From Uranotaenia lowii (Eukaryota; Arthropoda; Insecta; Diptera; Culicidae), in contig NC_073692.1 in the NCBI RefSeq assembly GCF_029784155.1, positions 235,494,503 to 235,558,502 of the forward strand: DNA of 64,000 nucleotides, written 5' to 3'. Position 1 is the stretch's first letter, and every line of letters starts with the position of its first letter. A program made the translations under genes and the position numbers. The notes under the pieces were generated by a model. The model was not told where the DNA came from. It made no database searches and saw only the letters and a program-made list of their open reading frames with translations. Shown in pieces: positions 22,309-32,696 of the stretch.

Positions 22309-23122
22309 CATTGTGACAATCGACGTTAAGAATGCCTTCAACAATGCCAGCTGGGAAGCGATTGCCAAAGCGCTTTTTTTCTGTAGGGGAGAGAGTCCAC
22401 TGCGGACTGCGACCATTAAGTTGATCTATTGTGGTTTACCCCGCGTTATTATTTTTACTTTGCTATGCTACTTGACAGCCCTGCACTATTGGTTGAAGTT
22501 GCAGTTGTTTACCAGTAGCACTACGAGCACACACATAACTAGGTAGGATCTCCAAGTGCAATCTAAGTTCCCTTGAAAGATCCATCCACATTGCATGTGC
22601 TGCATCATTGAGGACACACAATTCCAAGGTATACACGGCTAGCATTTCACTAAAGCTGAAACCGCCAACCTTCATCATACTATGTGTGCCAGGTTATGTC
22701 ACGAACGGGATTCGATCTCATGATCGTTCGCTTAGAAGACAAGGATGCTATCCTCTAGGCCACGACCTGCTGCCAAAGCGCTTCACAGGATGCGTGTTCC
22801 CAATACCCTCTACAGGATAATAGGAAGCTTCTTCGAAAATCGAGTCCTGACGTGCGAAATCGAAACGGGATTACGATCTACTGCCTTAACAGCGGGTGTA
22901 CCACAGGGTTCCATACTCGAACCTGTGCTTTGGAATGCCATGTATTATGACGTGTTAACGCTGAAACTACCAGCAGACGTGCAGATAGTAGGATTTGCTG
23001 ACGATATCGTGCTCATGATCACTGGCGAAACAATCGAGGAGGTAGAAGACCTTGCAACGGTGTCCGTAGAATGGGTTGGCATCTGGATGGAGGGAGTTAA
23101 GCTTCAGATCGCAATCGCTTAA
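22309..23122 (+). pseudogene. R1-like LINE reverse transcriptase relic, split by a SINE
   Basis: The first part reads TIDVKNAFNNASWEAI, the motif around the first catalytic Asp of R1/Jockey-type RTs. After the insertion at 22376-22770 the frame resumes with YRIIGSFFENRVL, then GVPQGSILEPVLWNAMY, then GFADDIVLMI with the catalytic Asp pair. These phrases match R1-clade enzymes. The relic stops at a stop codon near 23122 and lacks the endonuclease and C-terminal parts. Apart from the SINE, the coding parts remain readable. Confidence 0.75.
22376..22770 (-). mobile_element. Complete tRNA-derived SINE inserted in an R1-like LINE
   Basis: On the minus strand the element begins with a tRNA-like head (GGTCGTGGCCTAGAGG, B-box-like GAGATCGAATCCC) near 22770 and ends in an A tract, seen on the plus strand as a T run from 22376. 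A perfect 13-bp target duplication TGCCAAAGCGCTT flanks it (22363-22375 and 22771-22783). Head, tail and duplication make this a clear LINE-mobilised insertion. Confidence 0.85.
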
Positions 23123-23284
23123 GTTTTGATGCGCATGTCAATTACTGTTGTGAAAGTGCATCAAAAGTCATAGATTCATTGGCCTGGATTATACCAAACT
23201 GCCATGGTCCAAATAGTCCAGTATTCAATATTTAATTTAGAATTGAAATATAAATTTGGTACTAAATACTTCCGGTTGTTTTGA

Positions 23285-23680
23285 AAGAAATGCTGGTTTC
23301 CAGCAATCTGGATTGCTGATTTTTCAGTAATTTGAATTGCTTGAAACCAGCATTAACGTTTGCTGTTTTTTTCCAGCAATTTAAATTGTTGGAAATTTTG
23401 CTGAAAAGTCAGCGGGACAAAGGGATATCCCACTAAGCACTAAGAGATATACCTCAGTGATATACCTACACACTCAGATTTTCATTCGATTTCTAGCAAA
23501 AAAAAATGCTGGAAACGTTCAGCAATCCAATCGGTTTTCTAATTGATGGATTTCTCAGCATTCGGTTGTGTTCTTGTCATTTTTGCTGAAATATCAGCAA
23601 CCAGTTTTCAAATTGCTGAACTTTCCAGCAATTGGTCTAGTTTGCTGGAAAATCTGCAATCGAGTTGTCAAATTGGAGTC
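23285..23680. repeat. Cluster of short TTCCAGCAA/TTGCTGGAA palindromes
   Basis: The words CCAGCAA, TGCTGA, TCAGCA and TTGCTGG recur in both orientations at least a dozen times, for example GCTGGTTTCCAGCAATC and GCTGAACTTTCCAGCAATTG. Many small hairpins can form. No open frame is present. It may be a decayed MITE or a simple palindromic satellite. Confidence 0.5.
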
Positions 23681-24407
23681 TGTTTGCTTTCGCACGTTGA
23701 AGCACGGTGAGATTCTGAAAGATGCCAGTTTTAAAGTTTTAGTATAGCCAATTCAACAATTCTTCGATCAGCCAACTATGCCACATTCGTGTTGAAGCGG
23801 ACACTTATGTAAGTGTGTGAAAAAATACTGAAATTTGCCAACCTACCAATTTTCATTAAAGTTATTTTAATAGTAAAACCTCATGCATACAAATGAAACT
23901 ATATGTCCATGAAAGTTGAAAGATTGCCCTTCCTAATGTATTTATATTTGTTTTGGTATGTTTGCAACTTTCAGAGATATTGAACAATAAAAACATGCAA
24001 TTTTTTAAAGAAATCACCCAAAAAGTACCATTAAACTTCAAAATAGTGACTTGACACCCTCAATTACCTTCAATGAAGTTGTGTAGTTTTACAATTGTCA
24101 CAACTGTCTCATACAAAGTTAGTCTCAAAACTCGCTTCGAAAAAAGTTGAACGAGTTTTTCGTTTTTTGAGGTTATTTTTTGAAAAAATGTCTTAAAAAC
24201 ATGTTGTTTCAAAAGATAGAGCTTTGACGTCTTCAACAAAGTTTCTTAAAATTTGATGATCTACAACTTTTAGAAGATACTATAGTGATAAAATGATAAA
24301 TACAACAAATTGAAAAATGATCTCACTTATAGGTGAATTGATCAAGAAAAAAATAACAACAAAATATGCGCAATCTAACATGATGAAACATTGTGGAAAA
24401 TACCATA
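23681..24407. other. AT-rich non-coding stretch
   Basis: No gene or repeat boundary was recognised. Confidence 0.4.
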
Positions 24408-25262
24408 AAGCTAAAGATACGGTCAAAATTTGGTCAAGGGAAAACGCCTGTAAATCGTTTATTTAATAAATCAAATTAACTTTCTTTTTCAAGATTAATT
24501 AGTATAAAATTCAGGAAAAATATTCAGTTAGGCTTCCGCTTTTCCAAATCCAAATTGCCGGGCCTCACGCTTAACCCCTGCCATCAGATTTTGTACAGCC
24601 TTCTTCGCCGCAGAAAGCCAGTTTGCCTTGAACTGCTGCTCGTCCTTAGCAGTTTTTTTGGTCTTCTTTAGGTTCCGCTTGACAATAGCCCAGTATTTCT
24701 CAATTGGGCGGAACTCTGGCGTGTTGAGAGGGTTCTTGTCCTTGGGAACCACCTGCACGTTATTGGCGGCGTACCACTCCATGGCCTTTTTACCGTAATG
24801 GCAAGATGCCAAATCTGGTTAAATCAGTACGGAACAACCGTGTTTCTTCAGGAAAGGCAGCAGACGTTTATTCAAACACTCTTTCACGTAAATTTATTGG
24901 TTGACAGTCCCGAAAGCTATGAAAATGCTGCTTTTCAAGCCACAGGTACAGATGGCTTGCCAAACCAAATAATTCTTCGCGAACTTTGACAGTTTCATGT
25001 GCTTGAAAATATCTGCTACCTTTCCCCTTTCTTTTGCCGTATAAAACTCTTGTCCCGGAAGCTGCTTGTAGTCAGCTTTAACGTAGGTTTCGTCGTCCAT
25101 TACCACGCAGTCAAACTTCGTCAGCGTCGTCGTGTACAGCCTCCGAGATCGCGCTTTGGCCGTCGTATTTTGTTTATCATCGCGATTTGGAGTCACTTCC
25201 TTCTTGTAAGTCGATAGTCCGGCTCGTTTTTTGTCTCGATGCACGGTTGTAGACGATATACC

Positions 25263-25492
25263 TGTTAAGCGTTACATCGATCGTCGCACCCCTTGTCGAA
25301 TTAGGAAAGCGTTACTGATGTTTTTGTTAAACGAGCGCGCACAACAGCAACACTGTTTGTGCGCCATTTTACTTCATTCGAATTTGAACGCTCGTCGCGT
25401 GCACATTATACTTTCATCATTCTTATGTTAAATATAGTTTTATAGTTAAACATGTGTCCGCATTTCATTCTATTTGAAACCTCTGTCGAATA
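25263..25492 (+). repeat. Left LTR of the copia element
   Basis: It begins TGTTAAGCG and ends GTCGAATA, unlike the common TG...CA form. It contains an AT-rich TATA-like string TTAAATATAGTTTTATAG near its 3' part that may set the transcription start. Confidence 0.9.
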
Positions 25493-25591
25493 GGTTATGG
25501 GCCCAGATCAATGCGGAAGTTGATGGAAGTGTTTTCGCGACGTGAATAATAATTTGGTTCTCCCCAATCGGAACCACGTTGAAAACTAAAA

Positions 25592-28500
25592 ATGGCGGAC
25601 AATAAAGTGTCGGTGGAAAAATTAAACGACCAGAACTATGCAGTCTGGAAATTTAAGATGCGTCTTCTTTTGGCACGCGAAGGTGTACTGGATGTGGTGA
25701 TGAATCCGAAGCGGGAGGGTGCTGGTGCTGACTGGAATGTGTCAGACGAAAAAGCGCAAGCAGCTATCGGGTTATCGCTGGAAGACACCCAGCTTGTTCA
25801 TGTGATGACGAAAACCAGTGCTAAGGAAATGTGGGACGCTCTTAAAGACTATCACGAGCGGAAGTCATTGTCTAGCATAGTGCATGTGGTGCGTTTGTTA
25901 ATTACTACTCGGCTACAGGAAGGCGGAAGTATGGCAGAATATTTGAAGGAGATGACTATTCTGCGCCTTCGTCTGTCCGCTTTGGGGGAGGAAATGAAGG
26001 ATTATTGGTTTGTCGCTCTGTTGCTGTCGAATTTACCAGAGTCTTACGGTAGTTTGGCTGTTGCACTCGAGAGCCGACCGGATGATGATCTCACGGTTGA
26101 TTTTGTAAAAGGGAAGCTTTTGGATGAAGGAAGACGACGCGAAGAAAGTGCTGTTTTGGAAGAAAAAGCAATGGCGTCGAATGTTTTCAAACCTAAAACT
26201 GGGTTATATTCCAAAAAGAAATTCGAACTTAAGTGTTTTAGTTGTGGGAAAAGCGGTCATATCAGACGCGATTGTCCGGATTTGGCATTGAACCGCCACA
26301 AAAGTGAGGATCAACAGGCAAATATTGCAATCAAGACAGAAGTGAATCCTGGTTCTCATGAAGTGTGTTTGGCTGCTGGAGTGAGTCATGAGATTGAAGG
26401 CGAATGGTTTTTCGATTCTGGTGCCACCGGCCACATGACAAATAGCAAAGCTAACATGGATGGTTTTGTTCCGAAGCAAGTTACAATCTCTTTAGCTGAT
26501 GGTAAAGTGATAAAATCTGATGGTACGGGTTGTATCCGTTTCGTATCGGTTAATGATGATGGTGCACGGGTAAACGTGAAGTTGGATGGTGTGTACCATG
26601 TTCCTACTCTTTCGGGTAACTTGCTGTCGGTAAGCAAGATTACTGACATGGGTTTTAAAGTGCTTTTCGAAAAATCCCAGTGCAGAGTTATGAGTGGAAC
26701 TGATACCGTCTTGGTTGGGCAACGTAAGGGGGGTTTATACTATCTCAAGCAGTATACCGAAAAGGTTTCAAAAGTCATGATAAACCACGGAAATTTGTGC
26801 TGTCATTTATGGCACCATCGCTTGGGACATCGTGACCCTCAGGCAGTGTCGAAGATACTTCGTGATAACCTGGGACACGGGTTGAAGATTGGTCACTGTG
26901 AAATACAATCCGTGTGTGGTTCTTGCTGCGAAGGAAAGCTGACTCGAGAATCTTTTCCCAAGTTTTCGGAAAGTCGATGTGCTGCTGTGGGTGATCTAGT
27001 TCATACGGATCTTGGTGGGCCAATGGAAGTGGCCACACCAAGTGGTAATCGATATTACATCGTTTTGGTTGATGACTTCAGTCGGTATTCAGTAGTGTAT
27101 TTGTTGACGCAAAAGTCTCAAGCTGAGGAGAAAATTCGTGAGTATTGCTGTATGATGAAGAACCAGTTTGGTTACTATCCGAAATATATTAGAGCGGATG
27201 GAGGTGGTGAGTACTCGAGCAGTGCGCTTAAAAGGTATTTTTGTAATAACGGTATAATTCTGCAACAAACTGCACCGTACTCACCTGAACAAAATGGAGT
27301 TAGTGAACGTAAGAACAGACATCTTATGGAAATGACTCGGTGCATGCTCTCGGAATCCGGATTGGGTAAGAAATACTGGGCTGAAGCTATCTGTACTGCA
27401 AACTACTTACAGAACCGCTTACCATCTTCTACTGTAAATTCTACACCCTATGAGCTGTGGCATAATAAGAAGCCGGCCTATGGGCACCTTAGAATTTTTG
27501 GATCCGAAGCCTATGTTCACATTCCAAAGGAAAAACGACGCAAACTTGATATGAAGGCAGAAAAACTTGTGTTCGTGGGATATGCAGATGGGCGAAAGGC
27601 TTATCGTTTCCTGGATCCTAAAACAGACTTAATAAAGATCAGGAGGTCAGCCAAATTTCTAGAATTATGTACTACGAAAGAAGCTGTTCAAAACGAAGTT
27701 ACCGAACCATCTGTGAAACCGTTGCAGCCGGTATCGGTAGAGTTGTTTGTGGATACTAGTGATCAGCGTGACTCATCTTCACCGGAAATTTCAAGCACTG
27801 CGTCCAACGTAACTTCCGATTCGGAAGATGAAATAGATTCTCCTGATTTTGCCAGTGCTTCAGAAGGAGAAGATTTTCATGGTTTTTCGTTGGATGAAGT
27901 AGCTCGGCGATCAGCTAGGCCAACGAAAGGTGTACCTCCCAAACGTTTTATTGAAGAATTGTTTGCTGTAGGGACAGTGCTTGACGAAATGGAACCATTA
28001 ACTTTTAAGGATGCTCTTGCTAGTGAACAGGGTGCACAGTGGAAGGCTGCAATGCTGGACGAGATGAAGTCGCATGCGGACAACGGAACTTGGGAGCTTG
28101 TTGACTTACCAGCTGGTCGGAAAGCGGTGGGTTGTCGTTGGGTTTTTAAATTAAAACGAAATTCCATGGGTGAGATCGTGAAGCACAAAGCGCGTTTGGT
28201 TGCCCAAGGATATTCCCAGAAATTTGGGGAGGACTATGATGAGGTTTTCGCACCAGTGACACGGCACACAACGCTTCGAGTACTGTTGGGTTTGGCTAGT
28301 AGAAACAATTTGACGATGAAACATTTTGATGTGAAGACAGCCTACTTGTATGGTTACTTGGACCAGGAAATATATATGAAGCAACCGCCAGGTCACGTGG
28401 TAAGCAACAAAGAGCACATGGTTTGTCGCTTAAGGAGGAGTATTTACGGACTCAAACAGTCAGCTCGTTGTTGGAATCAGCGATTACATGGTGCTCTACA

Positions 28501-29536
28501 GGAAATGGGATATGTGCAAAGTGTTGCTGATCCGTGTTTGTACTTGAAGGACGTCGAGGGGAATAAAGTTTACATTCTAGTTTATGTGGACGATCTTTTG
28601 GTTTGTGCAGAATTATCATCCGATATTGACACTGTCCATGAAACTTTAAAGAAATATTTTGAGATAACTGATCTGGGCGATGCGAATTTTTTCTTAGGCA
28701 TTGAAATACGACGTGAACACGGGAAATATAGTATTTCGTTGGAGAAATATATTGAACGCATTACTGACAAGTTTGGCCTCCGTGACGCGAAAGCGGCTAA
28801 AACGCCAATGGAATCTGGATATGTGAAGGTCGAAGACAAGAGCCCGTTGTTGAAGGATGGAACGATATACCGTAGCCTCGTAGGAGCTCTACTTTATATA
28901 GCAGTATGCGCAAGACCAGATATTGCTGTGAGCGCATCGATATTGGGTCGGAAGGTGAGCGCACCTACAGAAACAGATTGGGTGGCGGCCAAAAGAGTGG
29001 TTCGCTATTTAAAGTTTACGAAAACGTGGCAACTTCAATTTGGAAGATCTGCAGAAGGTTTGATTGGCAGTACTGACGCTGATTGGGCCGGTGACATTGT
29101 AACCCGAAGGTCCACGACCGGTTTTGTTTTTCATTATGCTGGTGGTGCAGTATCGTGGGCTAGTCGCCGACAAAGCTGTGTCACTTTGTCCAGTATGGAA
29201 GCGGAATATGTGGCATTAAGCGAAGCTTGTCAGGAGCTAGTATGGCTTCTAGCGTTGCTGAAGGACCTGGGGGTGCCGCATCAGGGTCCAGTGCGAATTT
29301 TGGAAGACAACCAGAGCTGCATAGCATTTGTAGCATCCGAAAGAATAAATCGACGTTCCAAGCATATTGAGACTCGCGAATGTTATGTTAAACAGTTGCA
29401 AGAAGAAGGAATATTAAAGCTCGAATATTGTCCAACTGATGCCATGGTAGCTGACGTCTTTACTAAACCACTGGGTGCCGTCAAACAGCTGAGGTTCTCC
29501 GAGATGCTGGGTTTATCTGGATGCAACGATCGTTGA
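25592..29536 (+). CDS. Copia gag-pol polyprotein
   Basis: A single intact 1314-codon frame. Domains in order: Gag with LNDQNYAVWKFKMRLLL at the N terminus; zinc knuckle CFSCGKSGHIRRDC with Cys215, Cys218, His223 and Cys228; aspartic protease DSGATGHM (Asp275); integrase with an HHCC region (HRLGH, CGSC) and catalytic Asp473, Asp536 and Glu572 (35 residues between the last two); copia-type reverse transcriptase starting near GCRWVFKLKR, with YVDD at 998-1001; and RNase H with STDADWAGD and SSMEAEYVAL. The order protease-integrase-RT-RNase H is diagnostic of Ty1/copia. No internal stop or frameshift is seen and all catalytic residues checked are present, so this copy may be competent or only recently silenced. 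Gag and pol share one frame with no visible frameshift site. Confidence 0.96.
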   Translation: MADNKVSVEKLNDQNYAVWKFKMRLLLAREGVLDVVMNPKREGAGADWNVSDEKAQAAIGLSLEDTQLVHVMTKTSAKEMWDALKDYHERKSLSSIVHVVRLLITTRLQEGGSMAEYLKEMTILRLRLSALGEEMKDYWFVALLLSNLPESYGSLAVALESRPDDDLTVDFVKGKLLDEGRRREESAVLEEKAMASNVFKPKTGLYSKKKFELKCFSCGKSGHIRRDCPDLALNRHKSEDQQANIAIKTEVNPGSHEVCLAAGVSHEIEGEWFFDSGATGHMTNSKANMDGFVPKQVTISLADGKVIKSDGTGCIRFVSVNDDGARVNVKLDGVYHVPTLSGNLLSVSKITDMGFKVLFEKSQCRVMSGTDTVLVGQRKGGLYYLKQYTEKVSKVMINHGNLCCHLWHHRLGHRDPQAVSKILRDNLGHGLKIGHCEIQSVCGSCCEGKLTRESFPKFSESRCAAVGDLVHTDLGGPMEVATPSGNRYYIVLVDDFSRYSVVYLLTQKSQAEEKIREYCCMMKNQFGYYPKYIRADGGGEYSSSALKRYFCNNGIILQQTAPYSPEQNGVSERKNRHLMEMTRCMLSESGLGKKYWAEAICTANYLQNRLPSSTVNSTPYELWHNKKPAYGHLRIFGSEAYVHIPKEKRRKLDMKAEKLVFVGYADGRKAYRFLDPKTDLIKIRRSAKFLELCTTKEAVQNEVTEPSVKPLQPVSVELFVDTSDQRDSSSPEISSTASNVTSDSEDEIDSPDFASASEGEDFHGFSLDEVARRSARPTKGVPPKRFIEELFAVGTVLDEMEPLTFKDALASEQGAQWKAAMLDEMKSHADNGTWELVDLPAGRKAVGCRWVFKLKRNSMGEIVKHKARLVAQGYSQKFGEDYDEVFAPVTRHTTLRVLLGLASRNNLTMKHFDVKTAYLYGYLDQEIYMKQPPGHVVSNKEHMVCRLRRSIYGLKQSARCWNQRLHGALQEMGYVQSVADPCLYLKDVEGNKVYILVYVDDLLVCAELSSDIDTVHETLKKYFEITDLGDANFFLGIEIRREHGKYSISLEKYIERITDKFGLRDAKAAKTPMESGYVKVEDKSPLLKDGTIYRSLVGALLYIAVCARPDIAVSASILGRKVSAPTETDWVAAKRVVRYLKFTKTWQLQFGRSAEGLIGSTDADWAGDIVTRRSTTGFVFHYAGGAVSWASRRQSCVTLSSMEAEYVALSEACQELVWLLALLKDLGVPHQGPVRILEDNQSCIAFVASERINRRSKHIETRECYVKQLQEEGILKLEYCPTDAMVADVFTKPLGAVKQLRFSEMLGLSGCNDR

Positions 29537-29543
29537 GGAGGAG

Positions 29544-29773
29544 TGTTAAGCGTTACATCGATCGTCGCACCCCTTGTCGAATTAGGAAAGCGTTACTGAT
29601 GTTTTTGTTAAACGAGCGCGCACAACAGCAACACTGTTTGTGCGCCATTTTACTTCATTCGAATTTGAACGCTCGTCGCGTGCACATTATACTTTCATCA
29701 TTCTTATGTTAAATATAGTTTTATAGTTAAACATGTGTCCGCATTTCATTCTATCTGAAACCTCTGTCGAATA
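29544..29773 (+). repeat. Right LTR of the copia element
   Basis: 230 bp, essentially identical to the left LTR. It follows a purine-rich tract just after the stop codon at 29534-29536. Confidence 0.92.
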
Positions 29774-30220
29774 ATACCCAGCTTATTTGCGGCATCTCGG
29801 AGAGAGAGGTTAGGGTTTCGCTTGAAATTACCGGCAACTCTCTTTGTCGTCTCAGCGGCTTCCGGTTTTCGATTTTCCACCGATCCAGACTTCCTGGCTG
29901 TCGACAAACGTTCCCCAAACACTTTAATTACTTTGCGTGCGAGTAGTTCGGATTTTCGCGATGCGCGAGCAAAATTTTGAAACGCTGCTCTTCTTCCTTG
30001 GACGGCATTCTGACAACTGAAGAGTGAATTCCACAATCAAAATAGGAGCAACATTCCACACCCGCACCTTCAAAATGAGGAGTGTTCGGGTTTTTTAAAT
30101 GCAAAATTGAAAGAAATACGTCAAGTTGATATTGACCAAATTTAGACCGTATCACCCTTTATTTTGACATTTAAGCCTTCAAAAAGCCCATGATCACATT
30201 TTTCGAGTTTTAAACCACTG

Positions 30221-32657
30221 CACAGTGGTCCAGAAATGGAATTTAGCGGGAAACAATTATTTGTGCTCTCGCCTTAGGTTTAAGACATTTGGTGTCAAAG
30301 ACAAAGTTTTACAACATTACAAGGCGCTACTTTTGAATGAAACAGTTTTAGGGTGGTTCATAAAACTACTTAGATACGAAAATTATATTTTTACTGTAAT
30401 GAGATAGTGCTGTATTATGTTCAGCAATTATGTAGAACAACATAATTGATGAAACTTTGTAGAAGACTTTGAATGTCTATCTATTACCGTTTAGGTTTTA
30501 TGATGATTTTTCGTGTACAAGTTAGGGTGGTCCTACAAAAACAAGTTTTTTTGTTATAACTTTGTTGGGTATCAACTTATCAAAATCATGTGTTCGGCAA
30601 GTATTTAGCAAATTATTATGCGCATCTTTTGCAGCAAACAGATTTTAAATATCTGTTTTTGATTCGCAGTTATCATGAATTTTGTGTTAAAAAATGACCG
30701 TTTTGTATGAACCATAACTTCAAATGGAGCAAACCAAAAAATTCAAACTTTGCTTTGTTTGAAAGAACATGTTAAAATATACATCATATCAAAAAATTGG
30801 AGAGGTGTTTTTTGTTTAAAGCTTTTTATTTCCATTTGAATTTGACCAAAATTGCTATATTTCATATAACATTTCTATATTATTTTTCACTACATTTGAC
30901 TGTGTGAGGAATTACCGTACCTAACTTTTTCAGTTTAGTTTTTCGGCAGCTTTCGGAGAAGTTTTGGGATGTTCTTACTTGATTTGTAGCTAACGGAAAG
31001 TGTATCTGAGAAAGAAGCCAGTCCGCATTCAGCTTTTCAAATCGACTTCGGATACGATTGCTTTTCACCCAGAGTTTTGAAAATTTCAGGTTCTTAATAC
31101 TTAATTTCTTTTTCAATATTATCTTCGAAAGCTTCGGATCCATTTTTAAGAAAACTTCAACCACATCTTTCTCACTAGATCCCTTCAGCCAGTTAACGAC
31201 TATAACTTTCGAATGAACGTTCATCACGAATAATCGAAACTCTTGTACTAAAAACTGTGTGGTTTACTTAGTTTTGATCCCTTCTGGTCTTTCAAAATGT
31301 TTACGAAAGGCCTTGAATAGGAAACTCAGCTTTTATAGTGGTGAAAAATTTGGAGTTGTTTACTACCCAGCTAACATGAAATCGTAATAGAAATGATAAT
31401 CCAAATCGAATATTAAGACATTTTCAATAACCATCGTAATCAAGTTGGTATTAAGTGATTTAACGACAAGCTTGCAAAAACAAGTTGAATCGTATAGCAG
31501 TTTAGTCAATTTGTAGATATGTCTCCAAAAAGTTGAGAATATGGTAATTCGACATTTACGATTTCAGCGAACTGATTTACGATAAATGGGCGGTCCTTGA
31601 CACTCTATCCGGTCTCTCCTTTCCTTTGACCGGTTCGTTAAAAATCTCATATATAGAGCTGAAGCGTAGTTCATATCAACTGGTGAGTTGGCATCGGAGT
31701 TACCGGAGAGCGAACTCGGAGGACTGGAGTGTAAATCTCGGTTCTCTCGGAAGTTTTTTTGTTTAATTCAAATTTCCTGAAATTGTTTACTTGGCTTTTT
31801 GTGGGAAATCGAATCTTTGTAATCTTGTCATTGTAGATATATCGCCTCCACTTCTGTTGCTATATGCTATTTTGGTAAGTTTAATACAATCTTTTCATCT
31901 GGTATACATGTTTGAATAATTCTGTTGTTCCTGCGATATACCTCCTTTAATGTTTGCTGGGTAAGGGTGCGAACGCATAGAATCGCAGAATAAAAGTGGT
32001 TTATTTTGTTATATGAAATATGGGAATTTTGGTCAAGTTCAAATGGAAATAAAAAGCTTTAAACAAAAAACACCTCTCCAATTTTTTGATATGATGTATA
32101 TTTTAACATGTTCTTTCAAACAAAGCAAAGTTTGAATTTTTTGGTTTGCTCCATTTGAAGTTATGGTTCATACAAAACGGTCATTTTTTAACACAAAATT
32201 CATGATAACTGCGAATCAAAAACAGATATTTAAAATCTGTTTGCTGCAAAAGATGCGCATAATAATTTGCTAAATACTTGCCGAACACATGATTTTGATA
32301 AGTTGATACCCAACAAAGTTATAACAAAAAAACTTGTTTTTGTAGGACCACCCTAACTTGTACACGAAAAATCATCATAAAACCTAAACGGTAATAGATA
32401 GACATTCAAAGTCTTCTACAAAGTTTCATCAATTATGTTGTTCTACATAATTGCTGAACATAATACAGCACTATCTCATTACAGTAAAAATATAATTTTC
32501 GTATCTAAGTAGTTTTATGAACCACCCTAAAACTGTTTCATTCAAAAGTAGCGCCTTGTAATGTTGTAAAACTTTGTCTTTGACACCAAATGTCTTAAAC
32601 CTAAGGCGAGAGCACAAATAATTGTTTCCCGCTAAATTCCATTTCTGGACCACTGTG
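30221..32657. mobile_element. Transib-like foldback element with 651-bp inverted arms
   Basis: The arms 30221-30871 and 32007-32657 are near-perfect inverted copies. Both termini begin CACAGTGGTCC, and a 5-bp duplication CACTG flanks them (30216-30220 and 32658-32662). A CAC-initial heptamer with 5-bp GC-containing target duplications is the Transib pattern, and CACAGTG equals the RAG signal heptamer. An alternative reading (CAGTGGTCC ends, TGCA duplication) is possible because the border is partly palindromic. The central 1.1 kb holds no recognisable transposase, so this is a non-autonomous copy. Confidence 0.65.
30880..31227 (-). CDS. Unrecognised basic 115-codon frame inside the foldback element
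   Basis: Not recognised. The product would be lysine-rich, with KKKLSIKNLKFSKLWVKSNR and FSESCRKTKLKKLGT as notable basic stretches. It lies just inside the left arm of the Transib-like element, so it could be a remnant of that element's own gene or chance. There is no known domain and no splice evidence. Confidence 0.2.
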   Translation of the reverse strand: MMNVHSKVIVVNWLKGSSEKDVVEVFLKMDPKLSKIILKKKLSIKNLKFSKLWVKSNRIRSRFEKLNADWLLSQIHFPLATNQVRTSQNFSESCRKTKLKKLGTVIPHTVKCSEK

Positions 32658-32696
32658 CACTGTGCAATGGCGTGGTTGGTAGAGTAAGCACAAATA

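Larger units (their letters stand above)
25263..29773 (+). mobile_element. Full-length Ty1/copia-type LTR retrotransposon
   Basis: The element is 4511 bp, with two 230-bp LTRs and a perfect 5-bp target duplication ATACC (25258-25262 and 29774-29778). The primer-binding site directly after the left LTR reads GGTTATGGGCCCAG, the copia-type match to an internal part of initiator Met tRNA. A purine tract GAGGAGGAG precedes the right LTR. One long gag-pol frame fills the interior. The only LTR difference noticed is T versus C near 25474/29755. It landed inside the DD37E mariner in the opposite orientation. Confidence 0.95.
24408..30159 (-). mobile_element. DD37E-type mariner relic, split by a copia element
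   Basis: Inverted ends (GATACGGTCAAAATTTGGTC near 24416, and its near inverse ending at 30153) and TA at both borders (24406-24407, 30160-30161) define the element. Without the copia insertion it is about 1.24 kb. The transposase runs on the minus strand in three parts: an N-terminal HTH-like part (29746-30036), the part with the first Asp in FDCVVMDDETYVKAD (24894-25244), and the C-terminal part (24528-24812). From Asp in PDLASCHYG to Glu in RPIEKYW there are 37 residues, the DD37E spacing. A stop just before PDLA and frame breaks make it inactive. DD37E elements are known chiefly from mosquitoes. Confidence 0.85.

Noticed and set aside
22690..22770. tRNA gene on the minus strand
   Set aside because: It is the head of a complete SINE with an A tail and a 13-bp duplication.
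30225..32653. Two identical 60-codon frames in opposite orientation
   Set aside because: They are the two arms of the same foldback element and have no domain or start context.
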